A DNA stretch of 64,000 nt. It comes from Azolla caroliniana. Taxonomy: Eukaryota; Polypodiophyta. A program made the translations under genes and the position numbers. How positions within the stretch are numbered: position 1 is the stretch's first letter; each line of letters begins with the position of its first letter. The notes under the pieces are model-generated. The model did not search any database and was not told where the DNA came from. It saw nothing but the letters and a program-made list of their open reading frames with translations. The stretch is from NCBI GenBank assembly GCA_043228905.1, contig JBHGNT010000010.1, positions 11,594,001-11,658,000 of the forward strand. Reading direction: 5' to 3'. Positions 36,601 to 47,888 of the stretch are shown in pieces.

Positions 36601-37049
36601 GCTACCTCCAAATCTCTGAGAGCATAGCAATGGCCCCATCCTGTATGTGTGGCATCCGGAGAACTATAAGAGGAACTCTCCAGAGATGACATGTCCATTC
36701 GACTCGATCGAACACCATTTACTAGAGTGACCTTCCCAGCTTCTGAGCTACTTATGCTTGTCCCAGAGGAGGATCCGGGAATGCCTGTTGATCCATCACG
36801 TATGTGAACAATTCTCTTTTCGACGATTCTTCGTTCCTCTGATATATTGTTGACTATGCTCTTTTCATCATCATCCTGGTTTATTGTCATCGTAGAAGGC
36901 TTGAGAGGGTTTTTTCTTCTCCCAGATTTTCTTCTTATGCAGTGTATCCATAGGAGAAGCGAGAGACAAGAACATAATAAGAGGATTGTGACAACAATGC
37001 CCATCGTTGCATATAGTTTCACTCCAAATAAGCCTCGTTTCCCACCCAT
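33674..37049 (-). CDS. Membrane receptor-like Ser/Thr kinase (RLCK-V type, At1g01540-like)
   Basis: Seven coding exons on the minus strand: 36487-37049, 35929-36033, 35719-35841, 35173-35343, 34939-35068, 34395-34604 and 33674-33847. The total is 1476 nt, 491 residues. One membrane segment lies near residues 12-37 ([19 protein letters not shown]), with almost no extracellular part. A Ser-rich juxtamembrane region follows, then the kinase: [10 protein letters not shown] (162-171), Lys182 of AVKK, HRD with Asp280, SDFG at 297-300, VAPEYANTG and [16 protein letters not shown] Ser/Arg-rich tail follows. [17 protein letters not shown] and [23 protein letters not shown] are hallmarks of the plant family that includes At1g01540 and At4g01330. 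All catalytic residues are present, so it should be active. Its ligand and pathway are not inferable. Confidence 0.93.
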
Positions 37050-37440
37050 ATTTAAAAACCCTCAATCTTTTTCTTCTTCAACTTCTTATTCTCGCTGTAC
37101 ACTTCAAACCTTAAACTCTTTCCTTTATTCCTGGGTTTCTATACAAACCCTAATTTTTCTGTCGAGTGCATCATGTTCCTAATAACTCTAGTCTTCGTTT
37201 TCTTTGTTAAAGCCCTATTTCCTGTTTTTCGCAAAAAACCCAATCCTTGTTTTCTTCGAAAAAATCCCTAGTTCTTTGCTTTATTTACGAAAACCTAATT
37301 CTTCTTTTCTTTGCTAAAATCCCTAATTCTTGTTTTCTTTGCTGAAATCTCTTCAAAACCCTAAATTTTGTGTTAAGTAAAGCTAAATGATCACTTGCAA
37401 GCATCAAATCTCCAAAACCCTACAAATTAGAACCCGGATT
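37050..37440 (-). promoter_or_regulatory. Leader/promoter of the kinase gene with telo-box-like motifs
   Basis: Directly upstream of the kinase ATG the plus strand carries several AAACCCTAA-like words (about 37144, 37356 and 37413) and variants AAATCCCTA. They are embedded in an imperfect repeat of a 'TTTTCTTTGCTAAAATCCCTAATTCTTG' type unit (37195-37375). Telo boxes near plant transcription starts are linked to growth-related expression. Here the role is only inferred. Confidence 0.45.
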
Positions 37441-38328
37441 TTCACCCCAAGACGACTAAAAAGTTAGGCTTGGATCATAAGCAGAGGCATTTTGTCGTTG
37501 ATGAATCTCGCATCCATGGAGTCAGCAATCGCATTCATGAAGATGGGTCGTCATGATTTCCTCCTGCTAAAAGTCCATGTCCGTGATGAGCCTAGAGAGG
37601 AAGGAAGGCACAGGAAAGAGGTTGATAAGGCAGAGGAATGGAGAGCGAGCTATATGGCGAAGTTAATAAAGCAGTCGATCTGGAATCATCAGAATTAAGA
37701 GGGGGAAACCGGACGACGCAAATCAAATTAATTAAGAGGGTGAGAGATTGGATTAAGAGGGGGGAGAGAGAGAGAGGGGGGGGGGGGCGACCATCAATGA
37801 TGATCATCATCATCCCCATGCCATAGCCGGAGAATGAGAGAGCTTCTCTGTACCTACGATACTATATACTATACTATAGTCTATACTATATATGTATATA
37901 CACTACATATATACATACATATGTATGTACATAATCGACTTAATTTATGAATTCGACATTTTACAAGAAGAGCCTCTCTCTCTGTCTTTAAAATTGGTGG
38001 GAATGGGGGTGGCAACCATTTGCTTTTTGAATTAATCCATCCAAACCCATGAAGATCTAGACACTCTTGGATTCCAAGGCTTTTTCTTTTTTTGTTGGTT
38101 TAGTTTTGTGTGTGTGTGTGTGTGTGTGTGCAATGAATGAAAAATATAGAGAGAAAGATGAGATGAGATGTGTCTGTCTAGCAAGAAGAAGGAGAGGTCT
38201 TAAGACATTAGTTACTTAAATCTTGCTACTTACTAATGGTATGCTATGCCAATGTTTCTCTTGCAAAAGGAGGTAGGTGTTATGCTCTAGCCTCTAACCT
38301 TTTGCTCTGCTATTATGATTTATCTATA

Positions 38329-38395
<67 letters not shown>

Positions 38396-41300
38396 TGTAT
38401 ATCATATATGTATATGTACATGTATAATGCCTTTGCTACCTACTCTTTGTCGCTGTTTATGTGCTATGTGTCTATGTTTCCCGCGCCTTCTTGCTTTAAC
38501 CTCAAAACAAAGCATACCTTTTCTAACCTCCTTTCCGTTTTCACTTTGCTTTCGTTCTAAGGAAATGAACTTTGGAAGTTGGAGTGTCCTTCGCTCAACC
38601 TCCAACACGACTTGGGTTTTGTTGTAACATGTACGTTGGAGAAGGTTCACACCATCTTGTTAGAAATACATATATACTTGATACAACCACTCAATTGGTT
38701 GAATTCTAATCATGTGAGGAAAGCACGAACTTGCCAATTTCCCCGAACAATAATGTCCAGGATTTGAGAGAGAATATTGTAGGTAGAATGGTGAAGTGAA
38801 AAAGAAACGAGCATTATATATGCCTTCTGTCTAGAAATGGGACAAGAATGTAGGGTAAGGATGTCTTGATTGTGTAACATTCAACGCCGACAATGAATTC
38901 ATAGAATATATCTCGTATTGTTGGTGGATTACAAAATGCATATTTTTTCAAGCACATGTACAAGAAATTAGGCAATTAAGAGAAAATGGCTTCCTACAAA
39001 GAGAACAAACTACATTATATAAACTGAGTGACACACACACACCATAATAGGAAGGATTAAACAAAAACTTAGCTCTCAACAATACATAGTGATAAAACAA
39101 TAGACAAGTCAAATATTTTAGATGACTAGGACACCTATTTCAAAGTTGTCTTACAACATATTTTACAACATTTTTCATAGTTATACAACAATAAAAATAA
39201 TTGTGCATACTTTAGAGCTAATGCATGTGCATGTCTGGATGTTGAAATAGACATATTAGCAACTTAGGAGTGAGCTGGTGTAGGCCAATGAATAGTTTCC
39301 TTCAATGGGAGGCTTATTACCCAAATTCTTGGCAACTTTTCAACACCTTCCCAAAGGCAAATACTCTTTGAATTAAATTTTTTAATGTGGAATCATAATA
39401 TAAGTGTGTCTGTGAAACTAGGGAACCAAAGCATCACAAAGCCAAAAGTAGGAGCCATAGAGTTTTTAACTAGGTTGGTAAAATGAAGCAAAACTATAAC
39501 TTTAGTAAAAAGCTAAAGAGGCATCGTAACAAGTTTTAGGTTTAACGATCAAATCAAAGACATAGTATCATATTGGAGAAGGGGATTCTGTTATACAAAT
39601 TGATGGTACAGTTGTACGTATCTACCGTCAACGCATTCAAGTTATAACATACTAGGAAGTGCTTGTGCTTATATGCTAATTAGGTGGATAGTGTTTGGGG
39701 TGATGCAACTAGATAGCAAAAGTAGCTAATAAAACTACGAACATGAAATTGTAACCGAAGATAATGAGTGATTAATTGTAATAAGGTGGTTTCAATTGTT
39801 GTGGGGTATAAAAATGCATATTATAAATTATATACCTATGCAATATATTACCTTTGTTTAGGGTAGACTAATGGGCTCTTCTCATCAATGGAACACGCAT
39901 AATGTTTCATCTAATTTTCTATATGGTTACTTCTCAACGGTAATAGTTAGTAGATCCTCTTTTTGTTTATGCAAGAGAAAAGGGTAGAATAGCCTTGCAT
40001 CAATTATTGAAATCCAATATTGTAATTGGGGACAATGGGTAATTTGCTAGAAGGTGGTTGTTTCTAGGTAAGCTCATAGAGAAGATAACGTATAATTTCT
40101 TGAGTGTGTAAGGTAATACACTTCTTAAAGGTATACCAAGCGAGTAAAGCTCCAAAACAATTCCCATCCGTAAGCAACATCAAATTGTTTCATAATGGTC
40201 ACTATTCCTCCCAAGAATTTTTGTATCTACCAATTGGTATCGATCCCCTTGGTTATTTAGATCACTTCATTGACACGAGCAAATGGCGTAAAACCATTGT
40301 ATTAGTAGTTAAAATACAATATCTTAATTTGATATAATATATTTATTATTAATATAATAAGGTGGTTGTTTCTAGGCAATGTTCATTGCAAATGAAGTAC
40401 AATTTCATATGTCTACATTTCAAACCATTGCTGATGGCAACCTTATGAGACTCTAGCAATCCCTACTAGGAATATCTCTAGAGAGGCATATGTCCTTAGG
40501 AATACTTGTTCTTTTTTCAATAGTGAACAATTTCATACATTGTGTAACCTTCATTTCCATCCATCTATTTTTTTCCTTGTGTTGCAAACAACATTGTAGT
40601 GTTTGTGTCAACCCATGGATTATTGGGATATGAGCTAACTTACTTTACGGAAAGAGAGTCAATAGGGACCAAGACTATTAGTTTGAGTAGAAATGACCCC
40701 CTTCATGAAAGGTAACACACAAGCATAAATGTTTTAAAATTCTCTAAATGGCTTTCCATATAGGCTTATAATAGGGCATACGTAGTCCAAATTCCCAATC
40801 CAGTTTCTAGTAAAAGAAAAGGCTTCTGCCAAATTTGATGAAACTTTGGAAAGTACGTAATTCTTTATGCTAGGATAGAAAATATGTTAAATTACATTGT
40901 TGCAATTTAGCTATAGCTATTGTCTCTTGAAATATATAATGTGATCAAATGAATGCACAACACATCCCTCTAGTGATATATTCTCATCGCCCAATATATT
41001 GGACTCTCACCACAAGTCCCACATTGTTTGGTTGCCAAATTCCCATATTATACTATAACCTCATTCAATTGGTGCTCCCATTCTGGATTCTTCATGTTAG
41101 TTTTTTCATCCACTCACAACCTAGGAACCTTGGAAAGGGATTTACATCATTGGCCTAGTTGACAATATTATTGTTAACTTGCGATATCATGTCACATTTG
41201 GCACATGTTGTGTGACACTCTCATGCAAATTCTTACAATCTCACAAGCATAAGGTTTCTTAGGTTTGCTATGTTCTTGTAGTTACATCTAAGCATAATAG

Positions 41301-42165
41301 GATAGGGTTTTGAGTCCACATATATGATGTTGTGACCAGTTGGTTCATAAGGTACAAGGTCTGTAATGCTTATAATCCATATAGTGTTTTGGTTCATTAA
41401 TACAAGGGCATGAACAATCAATATACTAATGTCAATTTCATTAAGAAAACCTAGACCGATTTGTAGTTTCATAAGTGATAAAAGAGCAACATGTTCATGT
41501 TAAAATAATTTATTTTTAATTCATTGAATTTGTATGTTTTCATGACTTGGCCAATTTTTACGTTTTCCAAACTCCATTGTCAAATAGAGGTTCAACACTT
41601 GTCCATGGGTGTGTCACCTTTGTTCATGTTGCAATATTGGAGAACTTGATGTGAAACCTCATAAGGTGTAGACAAAGATAATGGCATCTAACAATATGAC
41701 ATTCATTAACAATATATATAATTGAGAAGATGTTACGAGCATGACCATATAATATCTTCTGGTAAGATTGTACTGTAGTATTCTATACATATGGATAAAG
41801 TGTGAGGGTTAAATGAGAGTATAAAGAAGGGAAGGATTACTTTTAATTCTTGGGATTGAGACAACCCATTAAGGTCAAGTGTGAACTTGCTTGGGGGCCT
41901 AACGACCCTCATTTGACATCTCTTGACAACGCTGAGACGCCGACCTTGTGGTGGATCAAACTCTTGTAGCGAGCGCACCAATACCAGGTACAACTCGACG
42001 CCATGACGGTGGTATGGGACGCTGATCGAGGCTCGAGTCCGTCCAATCCCTTCGTTTGGGAGTGGTCGGGTGGATCGACACCCTTCTTGCTCTCTCTCCT
42101 TTCTAGATCTATCTATCCAGTAAATCCTTATCCTATGCTTACATTAGGATCTAGCTCTAATAGTT
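37441..42165. other. AT-rich intergenic region with microsatellites
   Basis: No coding gene is supported. Simple repeats are a G-run (37779-37789), (TG)n at about 38107-38130, (TA)n at about 38330-38361, (GATA)n at about 38362-38394 and CACACA near 39032. The block 38800-41700 has no recognised repeat or motif. The stretch 41870-42330 is more GC-rich and may be an unrecognised old repeat. Confidence 0.45.
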
Positions 42166-42261
42166 GGTATCCAAGCTTTTATTCTAATGTTTCTTTTGTT
42201 GATTGTTTTCTTCGGTATCCAAGCTTTTATTCTAATGTTTCTTTTGTTGATTGTTTTCTTC
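42166..42261 (+). repeat. 48-bp exact tandem duplication
   Basis: Two copies of a 48-bp unit beginning GGTATCCAAGCTTTTATTCT lie head to tail at 42166-42213 and 42214-42261. Confidence 0.9.
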
Positions 42262-42439
42262 TTCTTGCTGGATGGTGATCGATCGATGTGCGATCAAGCT
42301 TGATCCAGATAGCTATCAACAAAGGAACTTCGATAACTCTTTCTTAATTTTTTTCTATTCATTCTTCTCCCAATCTAATAATGTATAGTCAATATGTAAT
42401 TTTTTTCATTGATTCAATTATGTTGTAGTGGTAATAATT

Positions 42440-42624
42440 GGTTGTATAAAATGTATACAAATGTGTATGAGGCTAATACCTCATTTGACATATATTTGAT
42501 ATGTGATTTGTGTTGTATGCGTACGAGGTTAATACCTCAATTGCATGTTATGTTTACATACATATGTTATGTATGCGTATGAGGTCAATACCTCAATTGC
42601 AATTTGTGTAAATGATATGCAATT
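42440..42624. repeat. Short diverged repeats with GAGGT...ACCTC palindromes
   Basis: Three diverged units of the form 'GTATGCGTAtGAGGTcAATACCTCAATTG' end near 42482, 42540 and 42600. Each contains the palindrome GAGGY-x4/5-RCCTC. A related unit reappears on the far side of Copia-3 at 63300-63400 (GTATGCGTAAGAGGTCAAT; GTGCGTAGAGGCTATATGCCTC). This shows that Copia-3 inserted into this repeat. Confidence 0.7.
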
Positions 42625-43005
42625 TGTGTCGTGTAAAGAATACGCTTGCGGAAGCTAAAACAAACCAAATTTTCCGGATATCAACAGAACACAAACGTAG
42701 GTTTAATGGAATCTTGAGATTACATAGTATACAAGGGAGAGACAGAGAGAACAAAACATAAAATGTATTCAAAATAATCGCAATCTGTACATAGAATGTG
42801 CTCAGAGAAATGATATGAGATTTGTGTCGTGTAAAGAATACGATTGCAGAAGCTAAAACAAACCAAATTTTCCGGATAGCAACAGAACACAAACATAGGT
42901 TTAATGGAATCTTGAGATTATACAATATACAAGGGAGAGACAGAGAGAACATAACATAAAATGTATTTAAAATAATATCACTCTATACATAGAATGTGCT
43001 TAGAG
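42610..43005 (-). repeat. 198-bp tandem duplication across the Copia-3 LTR junction
   Basis: Unit 1 (42610-42807) and unit 2 (42808-43005) both hold about 22 bp of flanking DNA, AAATGATATG...TTTGTGTCG, followed by the first 176 bp (plus-strand order) of the Copia-3 3' LTR. The join of target duplication and LTR is thus present twice. This is best explained by a tandem duplication after insertion. Confidence 0.88.
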
Positions 43006-43271
43006 AGCACTTTTATACAAGTCCATTTTAGGACTGACAGAAGTACTGATAGGTACTTCAATGATCATATGAGCGACTGACATTGACTCCCAAAAATATG
43101 CCTACGTATTAGGCTAGATTCGTAGGCCTCTAATAGCCTATCGGTTACAATCCGATCCGGCTCTTGGTTCCGGATACCATCTGGACACCTATCCGGTTCT
43201 CCGTTCCAGATACCGATCCAGCTCTGGCTTATTCAACCGATCCGGATCTAGTTGAGCTTGCTCGCTCAACA
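42830..43271 (-). repeat. Copia-3 3' LTR
   Basis: 442 bp. On the minus strand it opens TGTTGAGC and holds several GATCCGG/CCGGATA-type words in U3 (43150-43255 in plus coordinates). This block differs from the LTRs of the related elements nested in it. Confidence 0.9.
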
Positions 43272-43283
43272 CTCCCCCTCAAG

Positions 43284-43880
43284 CTCAACTTGAGGTTGGA
43301 TCGTGGTATCAGTATCTGTGGTAGCCGGTTCTTCCGTCCGACCCCTTCTGGCATCCTCCCGCCTCGCTCACGCTCCTCGTCCAGTCCGGTTCTTCCTTCC
43401 ACGACCTATCCGGTTTTGTGCTCCTCGACCTTCTTGGTAGACATGTCTGCTCAACATGCCCTTCTCAGCTTCCTCGTTGTTGCGACTCCAGTGCTTGTCA
43501 ACTTGTCGTTTCCTCCGTATTGGCATCGATTTCCGCTGCCTTCTCGTCCGCTTGGCCTTTAGTAGATCCGGATGATCTGAATCAAATTGTTAAACCGAAT
43601 CACCTGCCTTCGATTCGTTCCAGCTCTTGTCCGAATTGGTTGCCTCCGATTCGTTTCCCATTTTCAGGCCTTTGACAACATCGGACTATGTCCGGGGCTT
43701 GGCCTTCTCCTTCCGGTCGGCTCTATCCTTTTTGACTCTACCGCCGCCACCACTTTTTCCGTCTTGTTCAGATATGTCGACTCTTCCAGTCGATTTGGCT
43801 TTCTTTTTCTTCTTATCTCCCCCTATCTTGGTTCTCTCTTTCCCTCTGGCTCCTATCCGGTGCCATTATCTGTTTCCGTT
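43284..43880 (-). pseudogene. Copia-3 post-RNase H module
   Basis: This 0.6-kb stretch lies between the terminal polypurine tract (43272-43283) and its internal copy (43881-43892). It corresponds to the charged-tail region of Copia-1. No single open frame is retained. Open frames on the plus strand here are antisense shadows. Confidence 0.7.
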
Positions 43881-43948
43881 CTCCCCCTCAAGTGCGGCAC
43901 GTTGAGACATTGAATGCCGAGCATCTTTGGAAAGTGCTGCAACTTGGC

Positions 43949-45349
43949 CTATCCGAGAGGCTTGGTGAAGGTGTCAGCAACCTGCCGATCTGTGTGAACA
44001 TATTGAAGTTCAACTTCACTGCTTAGGACCCGCTCACGGACAAAGTGATAATGCACTTCTATGTGCTTTGTCCGAGCATGGAATACGAGATTCTTAGCGA
44101 GTTGTATGCTGCTTACGTTGTCGCAATAGATTTGGATCAGGGTTGGCACCTCGATCCGGAGGTCTTGCAACAATCGCCGAAGCCAGATGGCTTCACAGGT
44201 GGCAATGGTCGCACCCTGATATTTAGCCTCAGTGCTCGACAGAGCCACTGTTGGCTGCTTTTCGTTGCTCCACGCAACAACTACGCCACCAAGGGAAAAC
44301 ATATATCTGGAGGTGGATCGGCGATCCGATGCATCACCAACCCATTCGACATCTATATATCCAACTAGCTTCCCAGCGATACCGTGTCGATATAACAACC
44401 CCTTAATTCTTAGTGCCAGTAACATATCGGAGCATTCGGTGTGCGCACTGAAGGTGCTCCACGATCGGCTTCTACATGAATTGGCTAATCAGTCCAATCG
44501 GATAACCGATGTTGGGTCGGGTGATTGTTAAGTAGATAAGGCTTCTGACAATTTGTCGGAGCCGTTTCTCGTTGCAGGCCTGTCCGGAGTTGGGACGTAG
44601 CTTCAAGTTCCGGTCTCGGGGTGTGGAGATTGGTTGACATTCAGTCATGCCGAACTTGTACAACATATTCAACACATAGTGGGTTTGTGAGAGCAATATG
44701 CCGTCGGGAGTCTGGACCACCTCGATCCCAAGAAAATAATGAAGGTCCCCCAAGTCCTTCATTTCAAATGCGTCCGACAGTTGGGACTTCACATGGCCGA
44801 TTTCTTCGAGTCTGGGTCCGGTGATCATTGGATCATCCACATATAGTAGGATACATACCGGACTATCGGGACCTTTCTGGATGAACAGTGAAGAGTTAGA
44901 TTTTGAGGCCGCAAACCCCATCTTACACAACCGGTGCGTAATTTTTGCATTCCAAGCTGGGGGGGCTTGCTTCAGACCGTAAAGCGACTTCTTGTGTCGG
45001 CACACGACTGACTTGTTCATCTCTAATTGAAAACTGGGGGGTTGGACCATATAGACCCGTTCTTCCAGATCACCTTGAAGAAACGCATTCTTCACGTCCA
45101 TTTGGTGAAGATGCCACCCCCTAGCCGTAGCAATAGCCAGTACCACACAAACCGTTGTCATCTTCGCTACCGGAGCGAAGGTCTCGTCGTAGTTGATTCC
45201 GTGGGTTTGTGCGTATCCCTTTGCCACTAATCCAGCTTTGTACCTGCATCAAGTGCCTGCATTTCTTCCTCCATAGCAGCATGCAAATTTGCTTCCTTTG
45301 CCGCTTCTGTGTAGCTCTCCGGCTCACGCACTTCTGCCACTTTGGTCAT
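43949..45349 (-). pseudogene. Copia-3 reverse transcriptase and RNase H
   Basis: RT reads [48 protein letters not shown] and YVDDPMITG, with Leu/Ile of the box replaced by Pro, in frame 45227-44472. RNase H follows in another frame (44425-43949): YIDVEWVGDAS, SSTEAKYQG, YCDNVSSIQLAKN and ADTFTKPLG. The first RNase H Asp motif is altered (TDADW in Copia-1, IDVEW here). The 5' end is cut by Copia-4 at 45349. Confidence 0.9.
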
Positions 45350-45732
45350 TGTTGAGAGACAAGCTCAACATTTGTGCGTAATACGATGCGTAACTAGTGC
45401 GTAGACTGGGTGCGTAAAATCGGTACGCATAACATGGTCGTAGCGGCGCGTAAACCGCGAGGCTATTTGAAAGATATTCCTCATAAGGAATAGTTTTGGG
45501 AGTAAGTGTCGAGGCTCATTTATGAGCAGTCAAGTACTGTCAACACTTGTGTCAGCCCACTGTCAGGGCTTGTATAAAAGGTGCTCACTAAGCACAATGT
45601 ATGTACAGAGTTAGTATTTTTGAATTGAGTTCTCTGTCTCTCCCGCGTATTATGTATACTCAAGCTCTCCATTAAACCTGTGTATTTTCTCTGTGTTCGT
45701 TTTTCTATTGCTTCCGCACATAATCTTTCACA
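45350..45732 (+). repeat. Copia-4 5' LTR
   Basis: 383 bp. It opens with TGTTGAG...CTCAACA, followed by a cluster of TGCGTA words in both orientations (45373-45462) and the TATA box TATAAAAG (45573-45580). The PBS follows directly at 45733-45744. Confidence 0.95.
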
Positions 45733-45815
45733 TGGTATCAGAGCGTGAGGGTTGAGAACCTCTACAGTCGACATAGCTTGAAAGACAAACTAACCAAGAA
45801 GAACATGCAAAACCG

Positions 45816-47888
45816 ATGGATAGAGGAATGGCTAGCTCGCTTCCAACAGAGAAGCTCGACAGAAACAACTACGCGTCTTGGTCCTACAAGATGCACCAAT
45901 ACCTGCTCGGGCACGGTTACTGGAGCTATGTCGACGGAGCAAATGACACAACACCCGAATCGACACACAAAGATTTCCCAGCGTGGGAACAATCGGCAAG
46001 CAGAGTGCTGTACTGTTTCGCGTCTTGTGTGGGCGAACAACTATTAAGCTATGTTCGGGATGCAAAAACGCCGAAGGGTGCATGGGAAAATCTCAAGAAG
46101 ATCTTCGCCGCGAGTACCATAGCCAGGAAGCTTCAGCTCCGACAGGAGTTGAGCAATCTACGACAACGCGATTTGTCGGTGGCTGACTATACCTCGAAGA
46201 TCAAGGACGTATGCGACTCCTTAGCTTCCATCAATGTGAACATTGAGGAAAGTGAGATGGTCCAAGTTGGTCTCGGGGGTTTGGCATCAAAGTTCAGAGC
46301 GTTTCAAACTACTATGTGTACACGGGAGAATACGCCGTCGTTTTTCGACTTACAGTCGATGCTCCTTATAGAGGAGAACCATGCGGGTGCGTTGACAAGC
46401 ACGCATGCCGACAACAAGATGGTGTACATGGAGGGAGATAGGCCTCGTGGTTGTGGCGAACGAGGCGAGTTGGTGTGCAATGGAGGCGACCGACGGGATC
46501 AAGGAAGAAGGCACCGAAGTGATGCCGACAGCAATTCCGGACCCTCCGGAAGCAAGGGGAGTCAAGGCGACGAGAACCGACAATGGAAATCCATCGCGGA
46601 ATGCTGGTACTGTGGCAAGAAAGGCCATAGGGAGAGCGAGTGCTGGAAAAAGCGCACCGATTCGGAGAGAACCGGGTCTGGATTAGGTTTCGGACAGACC
46701 GACAAAGAAAATCGGCAACGATCGCACTACGCCGAAGGATCCAGAGAAGCCGGAAAAGGGTCAGTCTTCGTGACGAGACACGAAGCAAACTCAATGAAGC
46801 AGACCACCCCGAAATCGGACGAGGTGTGGTACGTCGACTCCGGCGCATCAAATCACATGACGAGCCATAAGGAGTGGTTCTTGTACCTTGAGAAACCGAT
46901 GCAACCAGGAGTAGTCGCAACCGGAGACGACACTCCGCATCCGATCACGAATGTCGGTGAAGTTCCCTTAAGCTATGTCGGGCAGAAAGGGAAATTCATG
47001 AACGTGTTACACGTCTCGACAATCACAAAGAACCTGGTGTCGGTCGGGCAGATGGTCGACCAGGGGATGCAGGTTCGGTTTACGCATCTCGAGTGCTTCA
47101 TTGAGAACGAAGGTTGTGTTATTGCACAAGGGGGCAGAGATGGGAGGATGTTTATCCTCGACTCTAGTGACGGTGGCACCGCAATGTTTGCGAAGGGACA
47201 AAAAGTCGAGTCGGACATTGACTTATGGCACAAGCGGATAGGCCATGTCAACTACCAACGGCTTCAGGACCTGCAATCGAAACTTGTGGTGTTCGGATTG
47301 CCCAAATTTAGTAGCTGGAAGGCACAAATTTGTGAAGCCTGCCAGCTTGGAAAGCAACACCCACTTCCCTTCCCCAACGAGCATAACCGGAGCTGGAACA
47401 AGCTCGACGTGATACACTCCGATGTGTGGGGGCCGGCAGAAAACGTTAGTCTTGGCGGGAGCCGATATTTCGTCTCCTTCATCGACGAGTACACGCAGCA
47501 CACGTGGATCTACCTCATTGAGAGGAAGAGCGAAGTCTTCGACTGTTTTTGGGACCTCAAAGGGTTCGTGGAAATGGAAACAGGAAGAAAGATCAAGTGC
47601 CTGCGGTCGGATGGCGGAAAAGAATACTTTTCCGGTCAATTCAACGGTTATCTACAACAGATGGGAATTCGGCGCGAATTCAGTTGTAGATACACACCGG
47701 AGCAAAACGGCGTGGCCGAGAGGAAAAATCGGTCGGTTGTGGAAGTGGCACGGGCAATGCTGGAGGAGAAGAGCTTGCCCAAGTTCTACTGGGCCGAGGT
47801 GGTACGAACCGTGGTATACATCCAGAATCGGATCGGAGAAAAAGTGTTGGCGCACGAGCTATATTTCGGAATGAAGCCGAACTTGTGA
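45816..47888 (+). CDS. Copia-4 gag-protease-integrase frame
   Basis: This is an open frame of 690 codons that starts at the native gag Met (MDRGMASSLPTEKLDRNNY). Gag (1 to about 200) is followed by the CCHC knuckle CWYCGKKGHRESEC (about 265-280), the intact protease motif YVDSGASNHM, the zinc region WHKRIGHVN...CEACQLGK, and the integrase core with HSDVWGP, CLRSDGGKEY and EQNGVAERKN. It stops at a TGA (47886-47888) where Copia-1 has CGA, so RT is not reached. The long read-through fused gag-pol layout is typical of copia. No PR or IN catalytic residue is visibly lost. Confidence 0.92.
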   Translation: MDRGMASSLPTEKLDRNNYASWSYKMHQYLLGHGYWSYVDGANDTTPESTHKDFPAWEQSASRVLYCFASCVGEQLLSYVRDAKTPKGAWENLKKIFAASTIARKLQLRQELSNLRQRDLSVADYTSKIKDVCDSLASINVNIEESEMVQVGLGGLASKFRAFQTTMCTRENTPSFFDLQSMLLIEENHAGALTSTHADNKMVYMEGDRPRGCGERGELVCNGGDRRDQGRRHRSDADSNSGPSGSKGSQGDENRQWKSIAECWYCGKKGHRESECWKKRTDSERTGSGLGFGQTDKENRQRSHYAEGSREAGKGSVFVTRHEANSMKQTTPKSDEVWYVDSGASNHMTSHKEWFLYLEKPMQPGVVATGDDTPHPITNVGEVPLSYVGQKGKFMNVLHVSTITKNLVSVGQMVDQGMQVRFTHLECFIENEGCVIAQGGRDGRMFILDSSDGGTAMFAKGQKVESDIDLWHKRIGHVNYQRLQDLQSKLVVFGLPKFSSWKAQICEACQLGKQHPLPFPNEHNRSWNKLDVIHSDVWGPAENVSLGGSRYFVSFIDEYTQHTWIYLIERKSEVFDCFWDLKGFVEMETGRKIKCLRSDGGKEYFSGQFNGYLQQMGIRREFSCRYTPEQNGVAERKNRSVVEVARAMLEEKSLPKFYWAEVVRTVVYIQNRIGEKVLAHELYFGMKPNL

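Noticed and set aside
36847-37182. Plus-strand 111-codon frame
   Set aside because: It is antisense to the kinase first exon and leader.
37492-37826. Two overlapping short plus-strand frames upstream of the kinase gene
   Set aside because: Low-complexity, purine-rich content, no homology recognised, and no splice or promoter support.
42000-42070. Possible tRNA or SINE: GGCTCGAGTCC resembles an internal B box
   Set aside because: No A box at the right spacing and no foldable tRNA arms. A single 11-nt match is expected by chance.
43164-43913. Plus-strand open frames of 85-132 codons
   Set aside because: They are antisense shadows of the minus-strand Copia-3 tail module and LTR; the minus strand carries the recognisable element signals.
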